A stretch of DNA of 64,000 nucleotides, from positions 2,356,001 through 2,420,000 of the forward strand of contig NZ_CP015772.1 of NCBI RefSeq assembly GCF_001654455.1, written 5' to 3'. This document shows, piece after piece, positions 36,146-44,374 of this stretch (positions are counted from its first letter, which is position 1; each line of letters starts with the position of its first letter). A program made the position numbers and the translations under genes. Under the pieces are notes generated by a model. That model did not search any database and had not been told where the DNA came from. It was given only the letters and a program-made list of their open reading frames with translations. This DNA comes from Niabella ginsenosidivorans. GTDB lineage: Bacteria; Bacteroidota; Bacteroidia; Chitinophagales; Chitinophagaceae.

Positions 36146-36908
36146 TCTTTTTTTCCGAATTATTTTCAGGTGTTGCCCATGCTGCTTTGCAGGCAAGCAA
36201 TTTTTGCTCCATAAGTGCATATACCTGCTGTTTCAGCGCTTCATGATCATTTTCACGGAACCCATCCACAGGCACTTCCTCCAGGAATACTACTCTGCAT
36301 TTTCCGGGGTTCAGCGAAAATAATTTTGTATACGGCATCCTGTTATAAGTATCCAGGAACAGGACCGGCCTTATGGGTGTACGGGTTTCCAGCGCTAATT
36401 TAAAGGCGCCATTATAAAACTGTTTTAACGGCTGACGGGTTTCATTAAAAGTTCCTTCCGGGAACACAAAAACCGAAATGCCTTTGTTGATGATGGAGCG
36501 TAAAAGACGGATACTTTTTGCCCTTGCCGCTGCAGAATTCCTGTCTACGCTAACAACTACCCGGTTATAGATAAAGCCAAATACGGGCACTTTGCCCATT
36601 TCAGCTTTTCCTAAAGGACGCATAGGCTTACGGAACACATTTACCATGACGGGGATATCCAGGTAAGATATATGATTCGCAATAAGGATATATTTCTTAT
36701 CGTCCTCAAAAGGAGCATCAAAGATCTTTTCCACCCTGATGCCCATCAATGTAAACCATATATCAGACCAGATAATGCAAAGCCGGTACATCCAGTTACC
36801 GCCTCTGACCCGGCCCCCAAAAGCAGCTACCACGGCAAACGGGAAAATAAGCAGCAGAATGACCACAAAAACAAAAGCCGCCCAGATATTGTACATCAAC
36901 CGAAACAT
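36138..36908 (-). CDS. 1-acyl-sn-glycerol-3-phosphate acyltransferase
   Basis: A 256-residue PlsC-type membrane enzyme that adds the second acyl chain in phosphatidic acid synthesis. A hydrophobic N-terminus (about 8-32) is followed by the catalytic HX4D motif in ANHISYLDIPV (His79, Asp84), the acceptor-binding FVFPEGTFNETR, and TPIRPVLFLDTYNRMPY. Its end overlaps priA by 8 bp, so the two form one transcript. Confidence 0.92.
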   Translation of the reverse strand: MFRLMYNIWAAFVFVVILLLIFPFAVVAAFGGRVRGGNWMYRLCIIWSDIWFTLMGIRVEKIFDAPFEDDKKYILIANHISYLDIPVMVNVFRKPMRPLGKAEMGKVPVFGFIYNRVVVSVDRNSAAARAKSIRLLRSIINKGISVFVFPEGTFNETRQPLKQFYNGAFKLALETRTPIRPVLFLDTYNRMPYTKLFSLNPGKCRVVFLEEVPVDGFRENDHEALKQQVYALMEQKLLACKAAWATPENNSEKKND

Positions 36909-37000
36909 ACTCTTAGTTCTTCAAAAATAAAAGGTTATCCATAATTTGGTCTTTATATTTTCACCAGCTGCAAAAACACACTGCCTTCAGTTATTTTTTG

Positions 37001-37008
37001 TAATTTTG
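37001..37008 (+). promoter_or_regulatory. -7 promoter element of mtaB (TAATTTTG)
   Basis: A perfect TAnnTTTG ending 8 bases before the ATG; the leader would be about 4 bases. Confidence 0.6.
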
Positions 37009-37016
37009 CAGCCTTT

Positions 37017-38306
37017 ATGCAGGGCGCAAAAACAGTAGCATTTCATACACTTGGCTGTAAGCTCAATTTTTCTGAGACCTCCTCGCTCTCCCGTTTAATG
37101 GAGCAGGAAGGTTTTGAAAAAAAGGAATTTACAGATGTTGCGGACGTTTACGTCATCAACACCTGCTCCGTTACGGACAATGCAGACAAGGAGTGCCGGC
37201 AGCTGGTGCGCCGCATTCAGCGTAAAGCGCCGGAAAGCATGGTGATCATCACCGGTTGTTATGCACAGCTGAAGCCAAAAGAAATTGCAGCAATACCCGG
37301 AGTGGACCTCGTGCTTGGCGCTGCGGAAAAATTCAACATTGCAAAGCACATCAAAGAAATTTCCAAGAATGATGCTACCCGGATCTGCAGTTGTGATATT
37401 GAAACCGTAACCGGCTTCCACAGTTCCTACTCTGTTAATGACCGCACCCGCACCTTTTTAAAGGTACAGGATGGCTGCGACTATAATTGTTCTTTTTGTA
37501 CCATTCCAATGGCCAGGGGCAAAAGCAGGAGCGCCTTAATAAACTCTGTTATAAAGGATGCCGAAACGCTGGCCGCATCAGGTGCCAAAGAAGTGGTGCT
37601 TACAGGTATTAACCTGGGCGATTTTGGCAAAGGCCCGGATGGTAATGCGCCGGCGGCCATCAACGGACGAACAGAGAACTTTTATGCGCTGATACAGGAA
37701 CTGGAACAGGTTGCAGGTATTGAACGTTACCGGATCTCCTCCATTGAGCCAAATTTGCTCACAAATGAGATCATTGAATTTGTGGCCAACAGCAAAAAAT
37801 TCATGCCCCATTTTCATATTCCGCTGCAAAGCGGCAGCAATACTATTCTTGGCGCTATGCGCAGAAGGTATAAAAGAGAACTTTACGCCGACCGTGTTGG
37901 TGTTATAAAAACACTGATGCCGCATTGCTGTATTGGTGTGGATGTAATTGTGGGATTCCCCGGAGAGTCTGATGAACATTTTGAAGAAACCTATCATTTC
38001 CTGCACCAGCTGGATGTATCTTATTTCCATGTATTTACCTATTCAGAGCGGGCCAATACCCATGCGTTGAACCTGCAGCCGGTGGTACCTGCTGCTGTGC
38101 GTCATGAGCGCAACAAAATATTGCGCAACCTTTCCTATATGAAAATGCAGTACTTTGAAAACCAGCATGCCGGAACTACCAGGAACGTATTATTTGAAAA
38201 TCATAATAAGAAGGGCATGATGGAAGGCTATACGGATAACTACATCCGCATCACCACCCCATACCGTGCAGAATGGGAAAATCAGATCGTTAAATGGAAA
38301 CTCTGA
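37017..38306 (+). CDS. mtaB: tRNA t6A37 methylthiotransferase
   Basis: A 429-residue radical-SAM enzyme that converts t6A to ms2t6A at position 37 of tRNAs reading ANN codons. The UPF0004 domain opens FHTLGCKLNFSE with further cysteines in INTCSVTDNADKECR and IITGCYAQL. The radical-SAM cluster motif CDYNCSFC is followed by TIPMARGKSRS. A family PLQSGSNTILGAMRRRY and VDVIVGFPGESDEHF follow. The C-terminal TRAM domain is short. MtaB fits better than MiaB or RimO from the FHTLGCKLN opening, but this was judged by eye. Confidence 0.93.
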   Translation: MQGAKTVAFHTLGCKLNFSETSSLSRLMEQEGFEKKEFTDVADVYVINTCSVTDNADKECRQLVRRIQRKAPESMVIITGCYAQLKPKEIAAIPGVDLVLGAAEKFNIAKHIKEISKNDATRICSCDIETVTGFHSSYSVNDRTRTFLKVQDGCDYNCSFCTIPMARGKSRSALINSVIKDAETLAASGAKEVVLTGINLGDFGKGPDGNAPAAINGRTENFYALIQELEQVAGIERYRISSIEPNLLTNEIIEFVANSKKFMPHFHIPLQSGSNTILGAMRRRYKRELYADRVGVIKTLMPHCCIGVDVIVGFPGESDEHFEETYHFLHQLDVSYFHVFTYSERANTHALNLQPVVPAAVRHERNKILRNLSYMKMQYFENQHAGTTRNVLFENHNKKGMMEGYTDNYIRITTPYRAEWENQIVKWKL

Positions 38307-38640
38307 TGCATTAAAAATTTTATTTACCAGTTATTCTTTTCTTTCTTAAGCACTTATATTCTACCCGCTTTACATTAACATTTTCTTTTTTGCCATTCTG
38401 CCAAAATGGTATCGTATTTGTATTTCATTTAAAAGCAGTATAATTTATTTTATAGTTCTTTATATCACTGGATATAAACTTTAGACGCTTTACACAGCTG
38501 GTTTACAGTAAAAAATGTTTTAGTATTTTTTATACTATTTATTAACATAACCTATATATCAATTACATTTTTTCATCGTTTATAGAATAGGTGAAATCAA
38601 CTTTTTTTATTTAATAATTTTTATCTTAAAAACTTTTATC
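38307..38640. other. AT-rich intergenic stretch
   Basis: 334 bases with no frame of note and very low GC. It probably holds the promoter and leader of the small secreted protein downstream, but no perfect TAnnTTTG is seen on the plus strand. Confidence 0.5.
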
Positions 38641-38919
38641 ATGAAAAAAACTACAAGAACATTAATGTTAGCATTGGCAGCAACAGTGATCACAGGAAGC
38701 GCTTACGCACAGGTAGACAGCACAAAATCTGATTCAACAGATTCTACTGTTATTAAATCAGATTCTACTTCAACTCCGCCAACAGAGGACAAAAAGAAAG
38801 ATGAAAAAACTCCTCCGCATGCCTTTGTAGCACCTCAGCAAAGCAATACTCTTGCCTGGGTTGCAACAAGAGAATTAATGGGTAATAAGGCTGTAGAAGT
38901 AGAAAAAGAAGAAGCATAA
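38641..38919 (+). CDS. Small secreted protein of unknown function
   Basis: 92 residues. The signal peptide MKKTTRTLMLALAATVITGSAYAQ is clear. The mature part is Ser/Thr/Asp/Lys-rich and mostly disordered, then LAWVATRELMGNKAVEVEKEE. No domain is known to me. It has a long AT-rich upstream region and a strong terminator after it, typical of an abundantly expressed monocistronic gene. Confidence 0.8.
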   Translation: MKKTTRTLMLALAATVITGSAYAQVDSTKSDSTDSTVIKSDSTSTPPTEDKKKDEKTPPHAFVAPQQSNTLAWVATRELMGNKAVEVEKEEA

Positions 38920-38949
38920 TTTTTTAACCCCTAAAATAATCATGTTTAA

Positions 38950-38981
38950 AAGACCACGTGCTTACGCACGTGGTTCTTTAT
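38950..38981 (+). terminator. Intrinsic terminator
   Basis: A CCACGTGC / GCACGTGG stem with a TTAC loop is followed by TTCTTTATTAT. It ends the small secreted protein gene. Confidence 0.85.
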
Positions 38982-39171
38982 TATCGTCCCTTCTTTTCTA
39001 AAGAATCGCCACCCGTAAGTTTATTTCATTGTGTGTGGGGAACAGTATTACCTGCACTCCTATTCAGTCTTTTCAGCAGTTCTTTTCCTGAAACTACCAT
39101 TGATTTTCATTTCTATCCCTTGTCAGCAGTCGGGGCCTGAAAGAACTTTGCCTTATCGAAAAAATATTTTT

Positions 39172-39459
39172 ATGATAAAGGCATATCTGGAAATCACACT
39201 ACAGGTTGAAGAAGCAAACCGGGCAGGTGCTGCCGGCATTTATAATAAGTATAAGACCCCGTTTTTAGAAACCATCAGTGGAGCTGTATCAAAAGAGCTC
39301 CTGTTACATGTGGAAGATGTACAGGTTTTACATGGGTTTAACAGCGTTGAAAGCGCACAGGAATACCTGATGAGTGATCTTTTTAACAACGGCGTGGTGA
39401 CTGCACTAAAACCGTATTTAAAAGGCCACCCGGATATTAAGATCTACCATGTAGCTTAA
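39172..39459 (+). CDS. Small protein, possible dimeric alpha/beta-barrel
   Basis: 95 residues from ATG 39172 (MIKAYLEITLQVEEANRAG); the frame is open for 47 more codons upstream but that part is not protein-like. The alternation of strands and helices (AYLEITLQ, LLLHVEDVQVLHGFNSVESA, IKIYHVA) resembles the ferredoxin-like fold of small monooxygenase-type proteins. The function is unknown. Confidence 0.7.
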   Translation: MIKAYLEITLQVEEANRAGAAGIYNKYKTPFLETISGAVSKELLLHVEDVQVLHGFNSVESAQEYLMSDLFNNGVVTALKPYLKGHPDIKIYHVA

Positions 39460-39553
39460 CCGGCTTTCCTTAAAACAAACAGCCAATACCGCATCAATGC
39501 TGCTGCCGGCAGGCGCTTATAAAAATTGAACGATAGTCTTTACCACACCGGCA

Positions 39554-40201
39554 TTAATAGCCCGCGGTAAAACGCTGACGGATGTGCTGTCCGTTTTCTG
39601 CTTCATCAAGGATCACCACGGCCAGGTCTTCTACAGATAAAACGCTTTTCCCATTGTTGTCAAATACAGGGCTGTCGGTTCCCAAACGGTACTTACCGGT
39701 GCGGCCGGTTTGAACATGAGGTCCCATTTCTATTGCAGGGCTGAAAAAAGTCCAATCCAGCAGTTGATTCTCCTTAAGAATATTCAGGTAATCCCTTGCA
39801 GCACTGGCTCCTGCCCTGAATTGCTCAGGAAAACCATCACTGTCCACCAACTGATGCCCGTTTACTTCCAGACTGCCTGCTCCGCCAATAACGATCAGGC
39901 GCTTTACACCTGACGCCTCCACAGCTTTCTCAATCTCTTTTGAGCCTGTAAGGAAATCCTCATAAAGATTGGGATTGCCCCAGCCGGCATTAAAAGCGCT
40001 GATCACCGCGTCATTCCCTTTAATTACCGTTGCCAATGCCACATCTGCCACATCCTGGTCTTTCACTGTCAGATTCGGATCGGATATCCGGATCTTTGAG
40101 GTATCTCTTGCCAAAGCCGTTACCTGTTGCCCTCTCTGTAATGCTTCCTTTAAAATGGCGTTCCCTACAAACCCGGTAGCGCCGATCAGTACGATTTTCA
40201 T
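39554..40201 (-). CDS. NAD(P)-binding protein (atypical SDR, YwnB-like)
   Basis: A 215-residue Rossmann-fold protein. It begins MKIVLIGATGFVGNAILKEA, the glycine-rich dinucleotide motif, and has the NAD(P)-binding region RGQQVTALARD, DAVISAFNAGW and LIVIGGAGSLEVNG. It belongs to the NAD(P)H-binding/NmrA-like group of atypical short-chain dehydrogenases. It lies 68 bp downstream of an Rrf2 regulator on the same strand, with a regulator-type inverted repeat between them. The B. subtilis ywnA-ywnB pair has the same layout. The substrate is unknown. Confidence 0.9.
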   Translation of the reverse strand: MKIVLIGATGFVGNAILKEALQRGQQVTALARDTSKIRISDPNLTVKDQDVADVALATVIKGNDAVISAFNAGWGNPNLYEDFLTGSKEIEKAVEASGVKRLIVIGGAGSLEVNGHQLVDSDGFPEQFRAGASAARDYLNILKENQLLDWTFFSPAIEMGPHVQTGRTGKYRLGTDSPVFDNNGKSVLSVEDLAVVILDEAENGQHIRQRFTAGY

Positions 40202-40231
40202 TGTTATTGGATTTATTATCTAAAAATTAAA

Positions 40232-40254
40232 ATTGTAGTATTTTTTATTACAGT
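40232..40254 (-). promoter_or_regulatory. Probable second operator for the Rrf2-type regulator
   Basis: An inverted repeat ATTGTAGT-N7-ATTACAGT. One half is identical to, and the other matches 6 of 8 positions of, the perfect site at 40672-40696, and the spacing is the same. It lies 31 bp before the NAD(P)-binding gene. Confidence 0.55.
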
Positions 40255-40269
40255 TATGGCTCCAAAGAA

Positions 40270-40671
40270 TTAAATCGGGTCTGCCAGATCTTTAATGGTG
40301 ATTGACTGAAACCGCTTCAGCAATGCTGTTTCTGCTTCCCTATTGATCTGCTCCATAATACCGGTGATTTTTTTCCCGACCACGCATTGCTGGTTAGGCA
40401 GGTTTTTTGAATGCGCAAATAATCCTTCCTTATAAATTGCTTTATAAATATCAGATAAACGGATTTTGGCAGGCGTCATTGCCAGCGCATTTCCCCCGTT
40501 TTTACCTTCCTGCGTCTGTACAAAACCTGCTTCCTTTAAAATGCTGATTTCTTTACGTACTAAAACCGGGTTGATATTAATACTGGACGCTATATATGCG
40601 GACGACACCCCTTTTTCCCTGCTTAGAAGGGTTAAAATATGTATTGCGATCGCAAAACGTCCGTTGATCAT
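40270..40671 (-). CDS. Rrf2-family transcriptional regulator (YwnA-like)
   Basis: 133 residues from ATG 40671 (MINGRFAIAIHILTLL); a TTG four codons earlier lies inside the operator and is rejected. The winged helix-turn-helix covers about residues 1-80: SAYIASSININPVLVRKEIS is the recognition region and KEAGFVQTQEGKNGGN the wing. Only one conserved cysteine (QQCVV) is present, so an iron-sulfur cluster of the IscR/NsrR type is unlikely. A perfect inverted repeat covers the region just before the start, so it probably represses itself and its downstream partner. Confidence 0.92.
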   Translation of the reverse strand: MINGRFAIAIHILTLLSREKGVSSAYIASSININPVLVRKEISILKEAGFVQTQEGKNGGNALAMTPAKIRLSDIYKAIYKEGLFAHSKNLPNQQCVVGKKITGIMEQINREAETALLKRFQSITIKDLADPI

Positions 40672-40696
40672 TACTGTAATCAATTTTATTACAGTA
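40672..40696 (-). promoter_or_regulatory. Operator of the Rrf2-type regulator
   Basis: A perfect palindrome TACTGTAAT-N7-ATTACAGTA sits between the -7 element and the start codon, covering the predicted transcription start. This is a classic autorepression position. Confidence 0.7.
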
Positions 40697-40704
40697 CAAA
40701 AATA
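40697..40704 (-). promoter_or_regulatory. -7 promoter element of the Rrf2 gene (TATTTTTG)
   Basis: A perfect TAnnTTTG on the minus strand, directly adjoining the operator; the predicted start of transcription lies inside the palindrome. Confidence 0.55.
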
Positions 40705-40809
40705 ACAAAGAGGGACTGGTTATAGAGATCTATTTCCGTTAATTTTTTATTAAAGCGGTGATTTTTATCTTTATATCTGTGTTTACTTTGCTTCCTTAAA
40801 GTTTTTACT

Positions 40810-41247
40810 ATGAAAGTGCAGCATTATAAAAATCATATCCGGTACTACCCGCCGCATCATTTTGTTTTTTACCCGGTAGTTTTATTGCTGGAAGGGTTTG
40901 CTATTTACCGGGCTATCACCAATGAATCGTTACGGGAGTTATGGGTTTTCATAGCGCTTATAGTGTTACTGGTTGCCTGGCTTTCGTACATGACCCGGCA
41001 GCATTATGCTTTGCAATTGCAGGACCGGCTGGTACGGCTGGAAATGCGGCATAAATATGCAATGCTTACCGGGAAAGATTTTGAACCGCAGGAGCAGAAG
41101 CTATCCTTTGGCCAGATAGCAGCATTGCGCTTTGCATCGGATGATGAACTGGTTCCCCTGATCAATAAGGCTATTAAAGAAAATCTCCCGCCTAAAGCCA
41201 TCAAACAAATGATCCGGCACTGGAAAGCAGATTATATGCGGGTATAA
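40810..41247 (+). CDS. DUF6526-like membrane protein
   Basis: A 145-residue protein with two membrane helices (about 18-34 and 44-61) and a cytosolic C-terminal half with KLSFGQIAALRFASDDELV and LPPKAIKQMIRHWKADYMRV. It resembles the Bacteroidota DUF6526 family. The function is unknown. It ends 6 bp from the convergent proline dehydrogenase gene. Confidence 0.8.
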   Translation: MKVQHYKNHIRYYPPHHFVFYPVVLLLEGFAIYRAITNESLRELWVFIALIVLLVAWLSYMTRQHYALQLQDRLVRLEMRHKYAMLTGKDFEPQEQKLSFGQIAALRFASDDELVPLINKAIKENLPPKAIKQMIRHWKADYMRV

Positions 41248-41253
41248 CCGGCA

Positions 41254-42486
41254 TCAGTGGCTACGCCGTTGCAATTCTTTTTTGATCAGCCCCAGTTCCC
41301 GGCCCGTTTGTCCTTTTACAGACGTATTTTCCTGCGCACGCCGCATCAGGTAGGGCACTACATCATCAATAGGCCCAAAGGGGAGGTATTTACTTACGCT
41401 GCAACCTGCAGCAGCAAGGTTAAAAGTAATGTTATCGCTCATGCCATATAACTGGCTGAAATGCACATGGGGATGGTTAAACGGCAGGTGATGCTTATAT
41501 AAAAAATCCACGGCCAGCAGGTTGCTTTGTTCATTATGGCTTGCTACCACCAGGGCAATCCGGTCCAGCCGCTCCAGGCTGAATAAAAGGCCCGCATTGT
41601 AATCCCTGTCTGTGCTTTCCTTATCCGGCTGGATGGGTGAAGGATAGCCTTGTTCAGCCGCACGCGTACGCTCCTTTTCCATATAGGCTCCGCGTACCAG
41701 CTTTACGGCCAGAATAAAATTCCGTTCCGCTGCGGCATCATAACAGTCTTTTAAAAATTGCAACCGGTCGCGGCGGTATAGCTGAATAGTATTATAAATA
41801 ACCGGAACGCTTTTATTAAAAGTGTCTGACATCAGAACGGTCAATGCATCAACCGGGTCCTGTATCCAGGTTTCTTCAGCATCAATCAATACGCCTATAT
41901 TCTTTGCCGCAGCCCGTTCGCATATACGCAGCAATCTTGTACGAACCCGGTGCCATTCTTCTTTTTCCGCCGGTTCAAGCTGTTCTGTTACCTGTAAATA
42001 TCTTTTGATCAATGTACCTTTTGCCTCATTCATCAGCCGGTCAATTTTCTCCAGCAAAGAGAACCGGGAGAACCCGGTAACCTTTACGCTCATAAAAGGG
42101 ATATTGGGCTGGGTGGCCGCATAATCGATCACCCTGATAAATTCCTCAGCTGCATGATCATATTCTTTATCCCCGACTTCACCGCCTTCTACACCATAAT
42201 CAAGGATTACCTTAACATTATACCGGCCCAGCTTTTCAGCTACCTTTGCGGTTTCTTCCAGCGTTTCGCCTCCTACAAACTGCTTAAAAATGGTATTGCG
42301 TACCAGTGCTTTTACAGGCAGGCCGCTTTTAATGGCCCAGGGCGTCAGCCGGGTGCCCAGTTGTACCAGCGCAGGCCTGCCCATTACAGCAAAAAGAAAT
42401 TTTGCCCGCTTCAACTCTTTATCCGTTTTATATTGAAATGCCAATTCAGTGTTATCAAATGATACAGGTAAATTGTTCTGTTGCAT
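41254..42486 (-). CDS. Proline dehydrogenase
   Basis: A 410-residue FAD enzyme oxidising proline to pyrroline-5-carboxylate. The TIM-barrel core shows FVGGETLEETAKV, VKVILDYGVEGGE, IGVLIDAEETWIQDP, VIYNTIQLYRRDRL, LAVKLVRGAYMEKER, VASHNEQSN and FSQLYGMSDNITFNLA, all typical of short monofunctional PutA-like enzymes. The aldehyde dehydrogenase partner is not in the window. Confidence 0.95.
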   Translation of the reverse strand: MQQNNLPVSFDNTELAFQYKTDKELKRAKFLFAVMGRPALVQLGTRLTPWAIKSGLPVKALVRNTIFKQFVGGETLEETAKVAEKLGRYNVKVILDYGVEGGEVGDKEYDHAAEEFIRVIDYAATQPNIPFMSVKVTGFSRFSLLEKIDRLMNEAKGTLIKRYLQVTEQLEPAEKEEWHRVRTRLLRICERAAAKNIGVLIDAEETWIQDPVDALTVLMSDTFNKSVPVIYNTIQLYRRDRLQFLKDCYDAAAERNFILAVKLVRGAYMEKERTRAAEQGYPSPIQPDKESTDRDYNAGLLFSLERLDRIALVVASHNEQSNLLAVDFLYKHHLPFNHPHVHFSQLYGMSDNITFNLAAAGCSVSKYLPFGPIDDVVPYLMRRAQENTSVKGQTGRELGLIKKELQRRSH

Positions 42487-42596
42487 ATAACCAAAAAATA
42501 TCCGGCAAAGGTAAGATTACAGTCACTGCTTATCATAAAAAAATTGAGCGTACGCAACCGTTTGTTCAAAAGCTTTTTAATATCCTTCGATCCGTT

Positions 42597-42604
42597 TAAT
42601 TTTG
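42597..42604 (+). promoter_or_regulatory. -7 promoter element of the thioesterase gene (TAATTTTG)
   Basis: A perfect TAnnTTTG, 15 bases before the ATG at 42620. It overlaps an in-frame TTG, which argues against that alternative start. Confidence 0.6.
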
Positions 42605-42619
42605 CACCAAATTTTAAAA

Positions 42620-43129
42620 ATGGCTAAAAATCCTGCGGATAGTTTAATTGTGATGACAGAGCTGGTTTTACCAAATGATACCAATACATTCGGCAACCTT
42701 ATGGGAGGGCGTTTAATGTACTGGATGGATATTGCCGCTGCTCTTTCTGCACAGAAACATGCTACCCTTCCGGTAGTTACCGCATCAGTTGATAATATTT
42801 CCTTTGAAAATCCCATTAAACTGGGGAACGCGGTGCACATTGAAGCCAAAGTGACCCGGGCCTTTCACACGTCCATGGAAGTGCACCTGATGGTGCATGG
42901 AGAAGACCTGGTAAACCGTTATCGTTATAAAAGCAATGAAGCCTATTATACTTTTGTAGGACTGGACCCGCATGGCAAGCCGGCGGCCGTACCTTCCATT
43001 GAGCCGGTCACTGACCTGGAAAAAAGCCTGTTTGACGGGGCATTACGCCGCAGGCAATTGCGCCTGATCCTTGGTGGTAAAATGAAGCCCAACGATGCAA
43101 TTGAATTGAAAGCTATATTCGGCATTTAA
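42620..43129 (+). CDS. Hotdog-fold acyl-CoA thioesterase
   Basis: 169 residues from ATG 42620 (MAKNPADSLIVMTELVLP). The hotdog fold and the YciA/Acot signature are clear: NDTNTFGNLMGGRLMYWMD, then AALSAQKHA, VDNISFENPIKLGNAVHIEA and a C-terminal RRRQLRLILGG. It hydrolyses acyl-CoA esters in the cytosol; chain length is not evident. A short leader follows the TAATTTTG promoter. Confidence 0.94.
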   Translation: MAKNPADSLIVMTELVLPNDTNTFGNLMGGRLMYWMDIAAALSAQKHATLPVVTASVDNISFENPIKLGNAVHIEAKVTRAFHTSMEVHLMVHGEDLVNRYRYKSNEAYYTFVGLDPHGKPAAVPSIEPVTDLEKSLFDGALRRRQLRLILGGKMKPNDAIELKAIFGI

Positions 43130-43169
43130 CCATCCGGTAATCTTATAAGAAAGACTGCTTCCGTTTATA

Positions 43170-43718
43170 TTAAAATTGCCGGACCCACCGCGCATAAGAT
43201 TGCAGGAAATTATTCAATAACTCCTTTAATTGATCGCTGATCATATTACCCTGCTCATCAAAACAACCCGCAATATTGCTGATATAAGCTTCCGGCTGCT
43301 GCATCACAGGAACATTTAAAAACACCATCGATTGTCTTAAATGATGGTTGGCTCCAAAAGCACCTAAACCACCGGGAGTTACACTGGCTACAGCGCCCGG
43401 TTTTCCATTCCAGATACTTTTCCCGTATGGCCGGGATCCCACATCAATGGCATTCTTCAGCAAACCGGGCACAGAACGGTTGTACTCCGGTGTTACAAAG
43501 ATCATTCCGTCCTTTTCCCTCATTGTATCTCTGAAAACCTTCCAGGCATCCGGCACTGCTTTTTCAAGATCTTCATTATACAGCGGAAGCTCTCCTATTT
43601 CCACAATTTTCAGTTGCAGGCCTTCCGGAGCCAGCCGGATCATTTCCCTGGCCACTTTGCGATTGTATGATGCTTCCCTGAGGCTTCCTACCAGTACGGC
43701 AATATTCTTTACGCTCAT
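43170..43718 (-). CDS. NADPH-dependent FMN reductase
   Basis: A 182-residue flavodoxin-fold oxidoreductase. It opens VLVGSLREASYNRKVA (phosphate-binding loop) and has FVTPEYNRSVPGLLKNAID and WNGKPGAVASVTPGGLGA, the standard flavin-binding residues of the FMN_red family. It reduces quinones, chromate or flavins. A single gene. Confidence 0.93.
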   Translation of the reverse strand: MSVKNIAVLVGSLREASYNRKVAREMIRLAPEGLQLKIVEIGELPLYNEDLEKAVPDAWKVFRDTMREKDGMIFVTPEYNRSVPGLLKNAIDVGSRPYGKSIWNGKPGAVASVTPGGLGAFGANHHLRQSMVFLNVPVMQQPEAYISNIAGCFDEQGNMISDQLKELLNNFLQSYARWVRQF

Positions 43719-43930
43719 GCTTGAAATCTTTCTTTAAAATTAATTCATCACCGGCAACTACGCAAAATTTCAAACGGTAAATTGCTTTTTTCAAAAGGCA
43801 AATGTTTATATTAGCCATCCGAAAAAATGTATATATCCGGTAAGAGCAGAATCTTTCTATTGCCCCTGGTAAAATGAGCATTCTGCATATACATTCCTGT
43901 CCGGCCATTAAAACAAATAAAAAAATACTG

Positions 43931-44374
43931 ATGCAACTTGCTATCATCAATGGGCCCAATCTGAATTTGCTGGGTAAGCGCGAGCCAGGCATTTATGGTA
44001 ATGCCAGCTTTGAATCCTTTTTTACAGAACTGAAGAATCATTTTCCGGACATTCAATTTCATTATTTTCAGAGTAATATTGAGGGAGAGCTGGTGAATGC
44101 GCTGCAAAAATTCGGGTTTGATTGTGATGGCATTATCCTGAACCCTGCCGCCTATACCCATACTTCCGTTGCAATTGGCGATGCCATTGCCAGTATAAAA
44201 GCTCCTGTTATTGAAGTGCACATCAGCAATGTGCACGCAAGGGAAGATTTCAGGAAAATATCGCATGTAAGCGCAAAAGCCGTGGGTAGCATTATCGGGC
44301 TCGGATTAAAAGGCTATGAACTGGCCGTGCAATATTTTAAAGACGCTCCCACCCAAACCCGATCTTCTTTATGA
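43931..44374 (+). CDS. aroQ: Type II 3-dehydroquinate dehydratase
   Basis: 147 residues from ATG 43931 (MQLAIINGPNLNLLGKREPG), the normal family start; a 19-residue extension is rejected. It dehydrates 3-dehydroquinate in the shikimate pathway. Catalytic Tyr lies in GIYGNASF; NPAAYTHTSVAI holds the substrate-binding Asn, and EVHISNVHAREDFR the catalytic His. The stop overlaps the next start (ATGA), so the MFS gene is translationally coupled. Confidence 0.96.
   Translation: MQLAIINGPNLNLLGKREPGIYGNASFESFFTELKNHFPDIQFHYFQSNIEGELVNALQKFGFDCDGIILNPAAYTHTSVAIGDAIASIKAPVIEVHISNVHAREDFRKISHVSAKAVGSIIGLGLKGYELAVQYFKDAPTQTRSSL

Noticed and set aside
39031-39171. 47-codon upstream extension of the small 95-residue protein
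   Set aside because: The added residues are Cys/Phe/Pro-rich and not protein-like, and the downstream ATG gives a normal fold-like start.
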